DNA from: Selenomonadaceae bacterium
Lineage (GTDB): Bacteria; Bacillota; Negativicutes; Selenomonadales; Selenomonadaceae
NCBI GenBank assembly: GCA_017535925.1
Contig: JAFXTD010000027.1
Span: forward strand, 80,153 to 144,152
Direction: 5' to 3'
DNA: 64,000 nt
Under the pieces are notes generated by a model that did no database searches, had not been told where the DNA came from, and saw nothing but the letters and a program-made list of their open reading frames with translations. How positions within the stretch are numbered: position 1 is the stretch's first letter; each line of letters starts with the position of its first letter. Shown here piece after piece: positions 33,827 to 41,810 of this stretch. The translations under genes were made by a program, and so were the position numbers.

Positions 33827-34327
33827 TCAACTGACCACTGACCACTTTTCACTGACCACTATCTTTTTCGCAACAATGTCAATCGATTTAACGACGGACT
33901 TCAGCGCGGGAATCAAAGTCTTGCCGTCGACCTCGAACACGTCGTTGCTGCCGGTCTTCAAAACATTTGTGACCGTTCCGATTTTTTTTTCGCCGTCAAA
34001 AATTTCGCAACCGATAATGTCGAAGGTGTAAAATTCTCCTTCGGCAAGCGGGGCGGCGTCTTTTCTTTCGACCGTCAAAAATTTATTCGTCAAGGTTCGC
34101 GCAGCTTCCCGATTGTCGACGCCCGCGAACTTCATAAAAATTTGTCCGCCGATGTGTTCGACTGCTTCGACGCGAAAAATTTTTCCGCCGACAGAAATCT
34201 TTTCCAAGCCGTCGAAACGCCCCTCGAAATCTGTCAGCGGAATTATTTTCAAAGTGCCGTCAAGCCCGTGAGCCGCGCCGATTTTCCCGACGATTATTTC
34301 AGCCTCTGATTGCAATGATTTTGTCAT
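33827..34327 (-). CDS. rimM: ribosome maturation factor RimM
   Basis: RimM assists assembly of the 30S head. The 166-residue protein starts IIVGKIGAAHGLDGTLKIIPLTDF (RimM N-domain) and has a PRC-barrel C-domain (EFYTFDIIGCEIFDGEKKIGTV, then NDVFEVDG and LIPALKSVVKSIDI). The final residues SEKWSVVS are encoded by a TGGTCAGT short repeat, in place of a normal end. It overlaps the end of ylqD by 29 bases, so translation is coupled. Confidence 0.93.
   Translation of the reverse strand: MTKSLQSEAEIIVGKIGAAHGLDGTLKIIPLTDFEGRFDGLEKISVGGKIFRVEAVEHIGGQIFMKFAGVDNREAARTLTNKFLTVERKDAAPLAEGEFYTFDIIGCEIFDGEKKIGTVTNVLKTGSNDVFEVDGKTLIPALKSVVKSIDIVAKKIVVSEKWSVVS
33829..33861. repeat. short tandem repeat at the rimM-trmD junction
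   Basis: Repeats of CTGACCACT. They encode the last residues of RimM and lie where the trmD ribosome site would be expected. Confidence 0.7.
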
Positions 34328-34694
34328 CTTCCACCAAAATTTCTACGTTCATTGCCTCGCGAAGATTATCGCCGACTTTCAATTCGACTTGACGCTCCGT
34401 CGTGCCTTGAACAATTTCCGCGCCGAGTGCCAATTTTTCAAAAGTCTCTTTGCGACGATGAGCCTCATCCAAACGCCCTTGACGAGGAGCCATTTCTCTG
34501 CCGAAGAAATTTCTGATTTGCGCCTCGTGTTGAGGATTTTTTTCCAATTCGCGTTGCATGTCGATGTTAATCTGCTTGAGTTCAAGTTCCATTTGTTCGG
34601 CGACTTTGGTTGCCTCGTCGACAAGCCGCGCACGAAGTTTTTCGGTGAGTTTTGCTTTCACGGTAACCGGAAGAATCATTTTAATGCTGTTCAT
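34299..34694 (-). CDS. ylqD: YlqD family protein
   Basis: A 131-residue protein of the Firmicute YlqD family: MILPVTVKAKLTEKLRARL, a long coiled-coil helix AEQMELELKQINIDMQREL, and a C-terminal SH3-like strand region VELKVGDNLREAMNVEILVEDDKII. Its function is unknown. It always sits beside rimM and trmD, as here. AAGGAG precedes the ATG. Confidence 0.85.
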   Translation of the reverse strand: MNSIKMILPVTVKAKLTEKLRARLVDEATKVAEQMELELKQINIDMQRELEKNPQHEAQIRNFFGREMAPRQGRLDEAHRRKETFEKLALGAEIVQGTTERQVELKVGDNLREAMNVEILVEDDKIIAIRG

Positions 34695-34724
34695 TTTCTT
34701 AACTCCTTTTATTATGGTTGTAAT

Positions 34725-34915
34725 TTGAGGCCGTCATGGATGACGGCCTCGCCGCGACCATTTCGCGTGATGCGAAATACAGCGGCACTCTACATTGCGG
34801 ATAGTCATAACCTTCGACCTACGAACGACTGACGCCCCCGCGAGGCGCCCTTTCTTTTGTAACTTTTCTTTGGGCGAGCAAAGAAAAGTTTTTCAAAAAT
34901 GTAAAAGTAAAAATC
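34725..34915. repeat. composite repeat element, family 2, copy B (inverse)
   Basis: This is the reverse complement of the right half of copy A: palindrome GAGGCCGTCAT-GG-ATGACGGCCTC, ATTTCGCGTGATGCGAAAT, CGCCCCCGCGAGG-type box, then CTTTTCTTTGGGC with its inverse. It occupies most of the gap between ylqD and ireB, which holds no gene. Confidence 0.75.
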
Positions 34916-34969
34916 GACAACGCTTAGTTTAGCAGGTAATTCTTTAAAGTCAATCGTCAAAAGTTTTTC

Positions 34970-34999
34970 TTGTCACTGATTGCTTTTTTGGTGTACAAT
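34970..34999 (+). promoter_or_regulatory. sigma-A-type promoter of the ireB operon
   Basis: TTGTCA, 18 bases, TACAAT on the plus strand, followed by AAAGGAG and the ireB start 38 bases on. Confidence 0.6.
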
Positions 35000-35037
35000 G
35001 CGCGAAATGAATTTGAAGTTTGTAAAGGAGTGATTAG

Positions 35038-35319
35038 ATGAGCGGCGACGAGACCAAGACCGTCAGCGACGAAACGAGAATGTTCAGTTTCGGCGTCGAG
35101 GAGAATCGTGCGCAAAAAGTTATAAAGAACGCTTACAAGGCAATGACTGAAAAGGGCTACAACCCCGTGCACCAACTGGTCGGCTATCTTTTGAGCGGCG
35201 ACCCCGCTTACGTGACGAGTTACCTTGAAGCGCGCAGCATGATTCGCAAGGTCGAACGCGATGAACTTTTGGAAGAATTGGTGCGTTCTTATCTTGAACG
35301 ATTGGAGGCTAAGACGTGA
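35038..35319 (+). CDS. ireB: IreB family regulatory phosphoprotein
   Basis: A 93-residue DUF965 protein. In Enterococcus IreB is phosphorylated by the PASTA kinase IreK and tunes cephalosporin resistance. [44 protein letters not shown] is the family signature, and the N-terminal Thr residues are candidate phosphorylation sites. It starts the ireB-ruvX-DUF1292-mltG operon, overlapping ruvX by 4 bases. It supports a Firmicute origin. Confidence 0.93.
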   Translation: MSGDETKTVSDETRMFSFGVEENRAQKVIKNAYKAMTEKGYNPVHQLVGYLLSGDPAYVTSYLEARSMIRKVERDELLEELVRSYLERLEAKT

Positions 35320-35738
35320 GGGCTTTGGCTCTTGACATCGGCGACAAGACAATTGGAGTTGCGGCGAGTGATTTGCTCGGCTTGACTGCTCAGGGCGTCG
35401 AGACAATCCGCCGCACTTCCAACAAAAATGATTTGGCTCGGCTCGGCGAACTCGTCACTGAATTTGAGGCGACGACTTTTGTTATCGGCTTGCCAAAAAA
35501 CATGGACGGCACAGAGGGCACTCGTTGTGAGTCCGTAAAAAATTTCGCGGCAAAACTCAAGGCGGCGTTTCCAAATGTCAATCAAGTTTTTTGGGACGAA
35601 CGCTTGAGCACCGTTGCGGCAACGAAAAATTTAATCGCGGCTGATTTGAGTCGCAAGAAACGCAAGAAAGTTATCGACAAGATGGCGGCGGTTTTTATTC
35701 TGCAAGGATATTTGGACAGCGGGAGAGGAGATTTTTAA
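35316..35738 (+). CDS. ruvX: Holliday junction resolvase-like protein (YqgF/RuvX)
   Basis: A 140-residue RNase H-fold protein: [19 protein letters not shown] contains the first catalytic Asp, [14 protein letters not shown] the central motif, and [10 protein letters not shown] the later acidic site. The family acts in pre-16S rRNA processing and was predicted as a resolvase. It overlaps ireB by 4 bases, and the stop is immediately followed by the next start. Confidence 0.93.
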   Translation: MRALALDIGDKTIGVAASDLLGLTAQGVETIRRTSNKNDLARLGELVTEFEATTFVIGLPKNMDGTEGTRCESVKNFAAKLKAAFPNVNQVFWDERLSTVAATKNLIAADLSRKKRKKVIDKMAAVFILQGYLDSGRGDF

Positions 35739-36071
35739 ATGGCGGATAAGCGTGAAGAAATTTTGGACGACGATTTTTTGATTGAAATGACCGACGACGA
35801 AGGCAACGTCTTTTACTACGTCGAGGAGATGATTATTCCCGTCGACGGCGAAAATTTTGCGTTGCTGGTTGAAGTCAAAGACGAAGAGCACGTTCACGGT
35901 GCAAATTGCGATTGCGGGTGCGATTGCGATTGCGGCTGCGAGGACGACGACGTTATCATTGCCAAGATTGTCGTCAACGAGGACGGGCTGGAAGAATACA
36001 TTGAGCCGACCGACGAGGAGTTTGAAAAAGTTCAAGCGGCTTACGAAAAACTTTTGGATGAGGAAACATGA
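35739..36071 (+). CDS. DUF1292 protein with a Cys-ladder insert
   Basis: A 110-residue acidic protein of the DUF1292 (YrzB) family: FLIEMTDDEGNVFYYVEEMIIPVDGENFALLV and the C-terminal DVIIAKIVVNEDGLEEYIEPTDEEF. Between them lies HVHGANCDCGCDCDCGCEDD, with six alternating Cys (57, 59, 61, 63, 65, 67) and two His, a likely metal-binding loop encoded by tandem GATTGCGG units. The gene is in its usual place between ruvX and mltG. Function is unknown. Confidence 0.85.
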   Translation: MADKREEILDDDFLIEMTDDEGNVFYYVEEMIIPVDGENFALLVEVKDEEHVHGANCDCGCDCDCGCEDDDVIIAKIVVNEDGLEEYIEPTDEEFEKVQAAYEKLLDEET

Positions 36072-37246
36072 GTAACGCGCCCGACGATAAAAAAATTTTA
36101 GCCGACGCGGACACCGAACAACTGAAAATTCCCTCACGCCGCGCAGGCAAAAAAAATTTTCGCGAGAAACTCATGATCTCAATCGGCGACTTGCGCGAAG
36201 AAATTTCTTTGAAATATGTGGCGACGGTTGCGGGCGTAGTTTTTGCTTGCATTGCGGTTATCGGCGCGATTTTAATTTTCGCCGACCCTTCCATTGCGCA
36301 CATTCAAAAACCCGTGCAAGACGAAACGCCGACCGAAAATATTTTTGAAGAGGAAAAACGTATCAACATAAAAATTCGTGACGGGTTGTCGACTGCCGAA
36401 ATTGCCGAACGCTTGGCGGAAAAAGGCGTTATCGACAGCAGCTTGAGATTCAGAATTTTTTCGAGGCTTTACGGCTACGACGACAAGTTTCGTCCCGGAG
36501 CTTACACTTTCACCGCCGGCATGTCCGACGATGAAGTCTTTGAAAAACTTTTGACGGGCGAAAAACAATTTGTCCGCTTCACCATTCCCGAAGGCTTCGG
36601 CGTCAAAGAAATTGCCGAGCGTCTTTACAACCTCGACCTCGTCGACAAAGAAGAATTCCTCAAGGCGGCGGCTGACTTCACGCCCTACGAATACATGCGC
36701 AAACGCCAAAATGTTTTCTACGCGGCGGAAGGGTTCCTCTTCCCCGATACTTACAACGTCGAAAGCGACATGGAGGCTGACGAAATTTTAAATCTCATGA
36801 CGAAAACTTTCGACGAGCGATTGACACCGGCAATGCGTTCGCGAGCAGAAAAAATGGGCTTATCGGTTTACGACTTGATAACGCTGGCGTCGATGGTCGA
36901 GCGCGAAGTTCGTTTCCCCGAAGACCGCCCGATTGTCGCGCAGGTTTTGTTGAAGCGTCTCAAGCTGAACATGCCGCTGCAAACCGATGCAACTTTACAA
37001 TATTTAATGGAAGTGCCCAAAGAAGAAGTTTCAATCGAGGACACGCAAATAGATTCGCCTTACAACACTTATCAGCACACGGGGCTTCCGCCCGGACCGA
37101 TTGCCAATCCCGGCATGGCGTCGATTGAGGCAGTCTTGCACCCCGCCGAAACAGATTATCTTTATTTCGTCGCCGACAAACTTGGGCACAATCATTACGC
37201 TTACACTTACGAGGAGCATTTAAATCTTGTCAATCAATATCGCTGA
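36068..37246 (+). CDS. mltG: endolytic murein transglycosylase MltG
   Basis: A 392-residue inner-membrane enzyme that cuts nascent glycan strands and ends their growth. A cytosolic tail of about 55 residues precedes one membrane helix (YVATVAGVVFACIAVIGAILIF). A LysM-like segment follows (INIKIRDGLSTAEIAERLAEKGVI), then the catalytic region LASMVEREVRFPEDRPIVAQV with the active Glu, and PYNTYQHTGLPPGPIANPG. It overlaps the previous gene by 4 bases. Confidence 0.93.
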   Translation: MSNAPDDKKILADADTEQLKIPSRRAGKKNFREKLMISIGDLREEISLKYVATVAGVVFACIAVIGAILIFADPSIAHIQKPVQDETPTENIFEEEKRINIKIRDGLSTAEIAERLAEKGVIDSSLRFRIFSRLYGYDDKFRPGAYTFTAGMSDDEVFEKLLTGEKQFVRFTIPEGFGVKEIAERLYNLDLVDKEEFLKAAADFTPYEYMRKRQNVFYAAEGFLFPDTYNVESDMEADEILNLMTKTFDERLTPAMRSRAEKMGLSVYDLITLASMVEREVRFPEDRPIVAQVLLKRLKLNMPLQTDATLQYLMEVPKEEVSIEDTQIDSPYNTYQHTGLPPGPIANPGMASIEAVLHPAETDYLYFVADKLGHNHYAYTYEEHLNLVNQYR

Positions 37247-38525
37247 TTCAATTAGAAATTATGAATTGGGAATTGGGAATGACAACGACGCGAATTTAAT
37301 TCCTAATTCCTCATTCCACATTCCTAATTGCAATAAACCTGAACTGCTCGCGCCTGCAGGGAATTTTGAAAAGTTGCAAGCCGCGCTGATTTACGGAGCG
37401 GACGCAGTTTATTTCGGCGGAAAAAATTTCAGCCTTCGCGCTTACGGAGACAACTTCACTCACGAAGAAATTCTGCAAGCCGTCGAATTCACTCACGGGC
37501 TCGGAAAAAAAATTTATGCGGCGGTCAATGTCTTTGCACACAACACCGACCTCGACGCGCTAACCGATTACTTGAAATTTCTTGACGCGGCTCAAGTCGA
37601 TGCGGTGTTGGTTTCCGATTTGGGCGTCTTGAGTTTGGCAAAGGAAACGAATTTAAAAATCCACGTCAGCACTCAAGCGAACGTCACGAATTTTCAAGCC
37701 GCAAAATTTTTTCAAGCACTCGGTGCAAGTCGAATCGTCTTGGCTCGCGAACTCACCCGCGAAGAAATTTTGGACATTAAACAAAATTGCTCGGCGGAGC
37801 TTGAAATTTTTATTCACGGAGCGATGTGCATATCCTATTCGGGACGATGTTGGTTGTCGAAATTTTTGACGGGTCGCGATGCCAATCGAGGGGCTTGCAC
37901 TCATTCTTGCCGCTGGAAATATAATCTTGTCGAGGAAACCCGCGCAGGCGAATTTTTTCCCGTCGGCGAGGACGAACGCGGCTCCTACGTCATGAACTCA
38001 AAAGATTTGTGCCTGTTGCCCTGCCTCGATAAAGTGATTGAGAGCGGCGTTGCAAGTTTGAAGATTGAAGGGCGCATGAAGAGCGTCAATTACGTGGCTG
38101 GCGTCGTGAAAGTTTATCGGGCGGCGATTGATTCATACTTCGACGGCGATTTTAAAATTCGTGACGAGTGGCTTGACGAGCTGAATAAAATTGCTCACCG
38201 ACCGTACACGACGGGTTTTTTCCTCGACGACGGCAACCCGACAGAAATTTATTCGACCTCCAAGCCGGCGCGTTCGTCAGAATTTTTGGGAATCGTTTGT
38301 GACTTCGACGCCTCGACAATGACGGCGACGATTGAACAGCGCGGCAAGTTTGAAATCAATCAGCGTGTGGAATTTTTTCAGCCGCGAGAAAAAACTTTTT
38401 CGCAGACGATAACTTCAATGCACGACGCGGACGGTTCGGAAATTTTATCCGCGCCTCACGCTCAACAAATCGTAAAAATTTCCGTCGTCAAGCCCGTAGA
38501 AATTTGGTCATTAATGAGGAGTTGA
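37227..38525 (+). CDS. U32 family peptidase-like protein
   Basis: A 432-residue radical-type tRNA/rRNA hydroxylation protein group (TrhP/RlhA relatives). The core begins KPELLAPAGNFEKLQAALIYGADAVYFGG; the Cys cluster is GAMCISYSGRCWLSKF...GACTHSCRWKYN. A TTG start at 37227 lies inside the mltG end, with GAGGAG 11 bases upstream. Residues 8-31 (after IADS) are encoded by a short tandem repeat, an N-terminal extension not expected in the family. The next gene starts a few bases after the stop. Confidence 0.88.
   Translation: MSINIADSIRNYELGIGNDNDANLIPNSSFHIPNCNKPELLAPAGNFEKLQAALIYGADAVYFGGKNFSLRAYGDNFTHEEILQAVEFTHGLGKKIYAAVNVFAHNTDLDALTDYLKFLDAAQVDAVLVSDLGVLSLAKETNLKIHVSTQANVTNFQAAKFFQALGASRIVLARELTREEILDIKQNCSAELEIFIHGAMCISYSGRCWLSKFLTGRDANRGACTHSCRWKYNLVEETRAGEFFPVGEDERGSYVMNSKDLCLLPCLDKVIESGVASLKIEGRMKSVNYVAGVVKVYRAAIDSYFDGDFKIRDEWLDELNKIAHRPYTTGFFLDDGNPTEIYSTSKPARSSEFLGIVCDFDASTMTATIEQRGKFEINQRVEFFQPREKTFSQTITSMHDADGSEILSAPHAQQIVKISVVKPVEIWSLMRS
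37250..37330. repeat. inverted short tandem repeats inside the U32 gene
   Basis: GAATTGGGAATTGGGAAT on the left, and TTCCTAATTCCTCATTCC and TTCCTAATTG on the right, as inverse arms around GACAACGACGCG. The whole block is in frame with the U32 gene. Confidence 0.75.
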
Positions 38526-38530
38526 GAAGC

Positions 38531-38878
38531 ATGAGCTTTTGGAAAAATATTTTTGGCAGAGCCGAAGAAGATGCCGAAGTCGTTGAGCCGGTCAACTTGG
38601 AAAACGCAATTCGCAAAGCCGGCCGCGCAGAAGGTCGCGTTCAAGGTGTCGGCTTCAGATTTTTTGTTCAAAGCAATGCCAAAGCTCTCGGCTTGACGGG
38701 CTGGGTCAAGAACATGAGCGACGGTTCCGTTACCATGGAATTGCAAGGCGAGCCGCAGACGATTGAACGTCTTATCGCAAAAATAAAAAAGGGCAACGAT
38801 TGGATTAAGGTCACGAACTTTGAGGAAAGCGATTTGCCCGTCGTGAAAGGAGAGAATAAATTTGCAATCAGATACTGA
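38531..38878 (+). CDS. acylphosphatase with N-terminal extension
   Basis: A 115-residue protein. The acylphosphatase domain begins near residue 30: AEGRVQGVGFRFFVQSNAKALGLTGWVKNMSDGSV has the catalytic Arg and Asn. The first 28 residues (MSFWKNIFGRAEED...) are an acidic extension. It hydrolyses carboxyl-phosphate bonds. GAGGAG precedes the ATG at 38531. It overlaps the next start by 17 bases, forming part of the operon. Confidence 0.88.
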   Translation: MSFWKNIFGRAEEDAEVVEPVNLENAIRKAGRAEGRVQGVGFRFFVQSNAKALGLTGWVKNMSDGSVTMELQGEPQTIERLIAKIKKGNDWIKVTNFEESDLPVVKGENKFAIRY

Positions 38879-39338
38879 AGGCGTGAACGTCAAGCGGATT
38901 TTGGTTTTGAACGGACCGAATTTGAATTTGCTTGGAACACGCGAGCCGGAAGTTTACGGGCGGACAACGCTCAACGACATAAACGAACTTCTGCGCGAAC
39001 GAGCCGTTCGGGCGGGAGTCGATGCGATAGATTTTTTGCAGTCGAATTACGAGGGCGAACTTGTCGAGGCAATTCAAAAAGCGCGCGGGCGTTACGATTT
39101 CATTTTGCTCAACGCGGGTGCCTTGACGCATTACAGCATTGCTTTGCGCGACGCCATTGCCGCCGTGCCCGTGCCGGTCATTGAGTTGCACTTGTCGAAT
39201 ATTCATCGCCGCGAGGAATTCCGCCACACGTCGGTTATCGCTCCGGTCGTCATGGGTCAAGTTTGCGGCTTCGGCGTCGACAGCTACATTGCCGCCCTCG
39301 ATATTGCCATTCGCAAAATTCAGAAGGATACCAAATGA
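38862..39338 (+). CDS. aroQ: type II 3-dehydroquinate dehydratase
   Basis: The third enzyme of the shikimate pathway, a dodecameric dehydratase. The 158-residue protein has LVLNGPNLNLLGTREPEVYG, the active Tyr loop YGRTT, SNYEGELVEAIQ and the substrate-binding HLSNIHRREEFRHTSVIAPVVMGQVCGFG. A TTG start at 38862 has AAAGGAG upstream; GTG at 38883 is the alternative. Its stop overlaps the pepQ start (ATGA). Confidence 0.95.
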   Translation: MQSDTEGVNVKRILVLNGPNLNLLGTREPEVYGRTTLNDINELLRERAVRAGVDAIDFLQSNYEGELVEAIQKARGRYDFILLNAGALTHYSIALRDAIAAVPVPVIELHLSNIHRREEFRHTSVIAPVVMGQVCGFGVDSYIAALDIAIRKIQKDTK

Positions 39339-40417
39339 CTAAGCAATTTGATTTTGGCGGACGGCTTGCGAGCCTCTATGAAAAATTTTTTGCCGAAGAA
39401 GTCGACGCGCTTTTGATTACGAAAATTCCAAACGTCACTTACTTCAGCGGCTTTACGGGCGACAGCTCCGCGCTGTTTATCGGAAGAAATTTTCTCAAGC
39501 TCATAACCGACGGGCGATACACCGCGCAGGCAATCACTCAAGCAAAAAATTTTACGCTCGTCGAACAGACCGAAGGGCTTTACAAAAAAATCGTCGACGA
39601 AATAAAACTTTCGGGCTGCAAGAAAATCGGCTTCGAGGGGCTCGTCATGACGGTCGCCGAATACAGCTACTTAAAGAAAGAACTTGACGGCGTCGAATTT
39701 AAATCGATTGAGTTGGATTCGTTGCGGCAAGTCAAAGACGCGGCAGAGATTAATCTGATTCGCACGGCGTGTGAAATTGCCGACGACGCTTTTAAAAAAA
39801 TTTTGGAAGTCATAAAGCCCGGCGTTCATGAAGTTGAGGTCGCGGCGGAGCTGGAATATTTCATGCGGCGTTTCGGTTCAGAGAAGGCTGCGTTCACGAC
39901 GATTGTTGCTTCCGGTTGGCGAGGCTCTCTTCCTCACGGCACTGCCTCCGAAAAAAAATTTTGCGCGGGCGAACTCGTCACGATGGATTTCGGCGCGACA
40001 TACGGCGGCTATCGTTCTGACATTACTCGGACAATTTGCGTCGGCAAAGCTTCGAACGAACAAAAGAAAATTTATAACGCTGTCCTCGACGCGCAACTTT
40101 ACGGCTTGGAAATAATCACGGCGGGCAAGGGCGGCAAGGCAATCGATGAAGCTGTTCGCGAACGGCTGACAAATGCGGGCTATGAAAAATTTTTTGTTCA
40201 CGGCTTGGGGCACGGCGTCGGCTTGGAGATTCACGAGGAGCCTCGTCTTTCAAAGTTGAGCAAATGTGAAAGTCTTTTGCCGAATATGATTGTCACCGAC
40301 GAGCCCGGCATCTACATTGAAAATTTCGGCGGCGTGAGGATTGAAGACACGGTCTTGGTCACGAGCGGCAAGGCAGAGGCTTTGACACGTTCGCCAAAAA
40401 ATTTGATAGAGTTGTAA
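39335..40417 (+). CDS. M24 family aminopeptidase (Xaa-Pro type)
   Basis: A 360-residue metallopeptidase. The N-terminal domain (to about residue 130) includes VTYFSGFTGDSSALFI. The pita-bread catalytic domain has metal ligands in MDFGATYGGYRSDITRTI (two Asp), HGLGHGVGLEIHEEP (His) and DEPGIYIENFGGVRIEDTVLV (two Glu). Such enzymes cleave X-Pro dipeptides or N-termini. The start at 39335 overlaps the aroQ stop. Pairing with aroQ is typical of Firmicutes, with efp often next; efp is not here. Confidence 0.9.
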   Translation: MTKQFDFGGRLASLYEKFFAEEVDALLITKIPNVTYFSGFTGDSSALFIGRNFLKLITDGRYTAQAITQAKNFTLVEQTEGLYKKIVDEIKLSGCKKIGFEGLVMTVAEYSYLKKELDGVEFKSIELDSLRQVKDAAEINLIRTACEIADDAFKKILEVIKPGVHEVEVAAELEYFMRRFGSEKAAFTTIVASGWRGSLPHGTASEKKFCAGELVTMDFGATYGGYRSDITRTICVGKASNEQKKIYNAVLDAQLYGLEIITAGKGGKAIDEAVRERLTNAGYEKFFVHGLGHGVGLEIHEEPRLSKLSKCESLLPNMIVTDEPGIYIENFGGVRIEDTVLVTSGKAEALTRSPKNLIEL

Positions 40418-40440
40418 ATTTATCTGCGAGAAACTTTTCA

Positions 40441-40477
40441 AAAAAAATCCCGCCTCCGATTGAAGCGGGGTTTTTTT
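40441..40477. terminator. bidirectional terminator
   Basis: CCCGC...GCGGGG stem between A and T runs, shared by converging pepQ-like and murA genes. Confidence 0.85.
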
Positions 40478-41741
40478 ATCTGTCGACGCGTTTTATGTCC
40501 GCGCCGAGACTCACAAGCTTTTGAACCAAGTTGTCGTAGCCTCTGTCGATGTGATGAATGTAGCCGACTTGAGTTTCGCCTTCGGCAACGAGAGCCGCCA
40601 AGACAATCGCTGCACCTGCGCGGAGGTCTGTCGCTTTGACTTGACAGCCCGTCAATTTTTCTTGACCTTCGACGACGGAAGTCCGCCCGTCAATTTTAAT
40701 CCTCGCGCCCATTCGTCTCAACTCGTCAACGTGCATAAAACGATTTTCAAAAACGGTTTCGGTGACAACGCCCGTGCCGCTCGAAATCGTCAACATTGCC
40801 ATGAACTGCGCCTGCATATCGGTCGGGAAGCCGGGATAAGGCAAAGTCTTTATGTCGACGGCTTTGGGGCGTCTGTCGCAGATAACTCGAATGCCGTCAA
40901 CGTCCTCGATAACTTTGACGCCCGCCTCCTTGAGCTTGGCGATAACCGGCTTGAGGTGTTCGCTGATCGCGTTGGCAATGTAAACGTCGCCTCGTGTCAT
41001 TGCGGCGGCTATCATGTAAGTGCCTGCCTCGATTCGGTCGGGGATAATCGTGTAATCGCGGGCGGTTAATTTCTTCGCGCCTTCAACTTTTATGACATTG
41101 GTGCCTGCGCCTCGAATCTTCGCGCCCATGAGGTTCAGATAATTTGCGAGGTCGACAATCTCCGGTTCCTGCGCGGGGTTTTCGATAATCGTTTGACCTT
41201 CAGCCATAGACGCCGCCATTAAAATATTTTCGGTTGCGCCGACTGAAGGGAAGTCAAGGTAAATCTGTGCCCCTTTCAAGCCTTCGGGAGCAACCGCCTC
41301 AATGTAGCCGTGCCCGATTGAAATTTTTGCGCCGAGAGCCTCGAAGCCCTTCAAATGCAAATCAATCGGACGAGTTCCTATCGCGCAACCGCCCGGCAAG
41401 GAAATTTTCGCCGAACCCAATCTTGCAAGCAGAGGACCGATTATCAAGAACGACGCCCGCATTTTTCTTACCAAATCGTATGGCGCGGTTATATTTTTAA
41501 TCGACGTGGCGTCGACGTAGAGTTTATTGTTTTCGGGCTCGTGACGAACCTTGACGCCGAGCGTCCGCAAAACTTCGCTGATAGTTCGAACGTCGTCGAG
41601 GTTGGGCACTTCGTCCAAGCAAGTTTCTTTATCTTGACCGAGCAACGTAGCCGCAATGACAGGGAGCACGGCATTTTTCGCGCCGCTGATTTTGACTGTG
41701 CCGCTCAATCGGTTGCCGCCTTTTATGACAAGTATTTCCAA
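40476..41741 (-). CDS. murA: UDP-N-acetylglucosamine 1-carboxyvinyltransferase
   Basis: MurA catalyses the first committed step of peptidoglycan synthesis and is the fosfomycin target. The 421-residue protein has [24 protein letters not shown], the catalytic Cys in [24 protein letters not shown], and [14 protein letters not shown]. The start is TTG at 41741 with AAGGAGG about 10 bases upstream. It is monocistronic, between a terminator and a repeat-filled spacer. Confidence 0.96.
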   Translation of the reverse strand: MEILVIKGGNRLSGTVKISGAKNAVLPVIAATLLGQDKETCLDEVPNLDDVRTISEVLRTLGVKVRHEPENNKLYVDATSIKNITAPYDLVRKMRASFLIIGPLLARLGSAKISLPGGCAIGTRPIDLHLKGFEALGAKISIGHGYIEAVAPEGLKGAQIYLDFPSVGATENILMAASMAEGQTIIENPAQEPEIVDLANYLNLMGAKIRGAGTNVIKVEGAKKLTARDYTIIPDRIEAGTYMIAAAMTRGDVYIANAISEHLKPVIAKLKEAGVKVIEDVDGIRVICDRRPKAVDIKTLPYPGFPTDMQAQFMAMLTISSGTGVVTETVFENRFMHVDELRRMGARIKIDGRTSVVEGQEKLTGCQVKATDLRAGAAIVLAALVAEGETQVGYIHHIDRGYDNLVQKLVSLGADIKRVDR

Positions 41742-41757
41742 AATCTCAATCCTCCTT

Positions 41758-41810
41758 AGGAACTAGTAGATAGGAACAAGGAACTGGTAGTGGTTCCCGG
41801 TTCCTAAACT
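41758..41810. repeat. short tandem repeat, GGAACTAGTAG type
   Basis: Variants of GGAACAAGGAACTGGTAG and GGTTCCCGGTTCC form loosely inverse arms between murA and the S55 peptidase gene. Confidence 0.55.
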
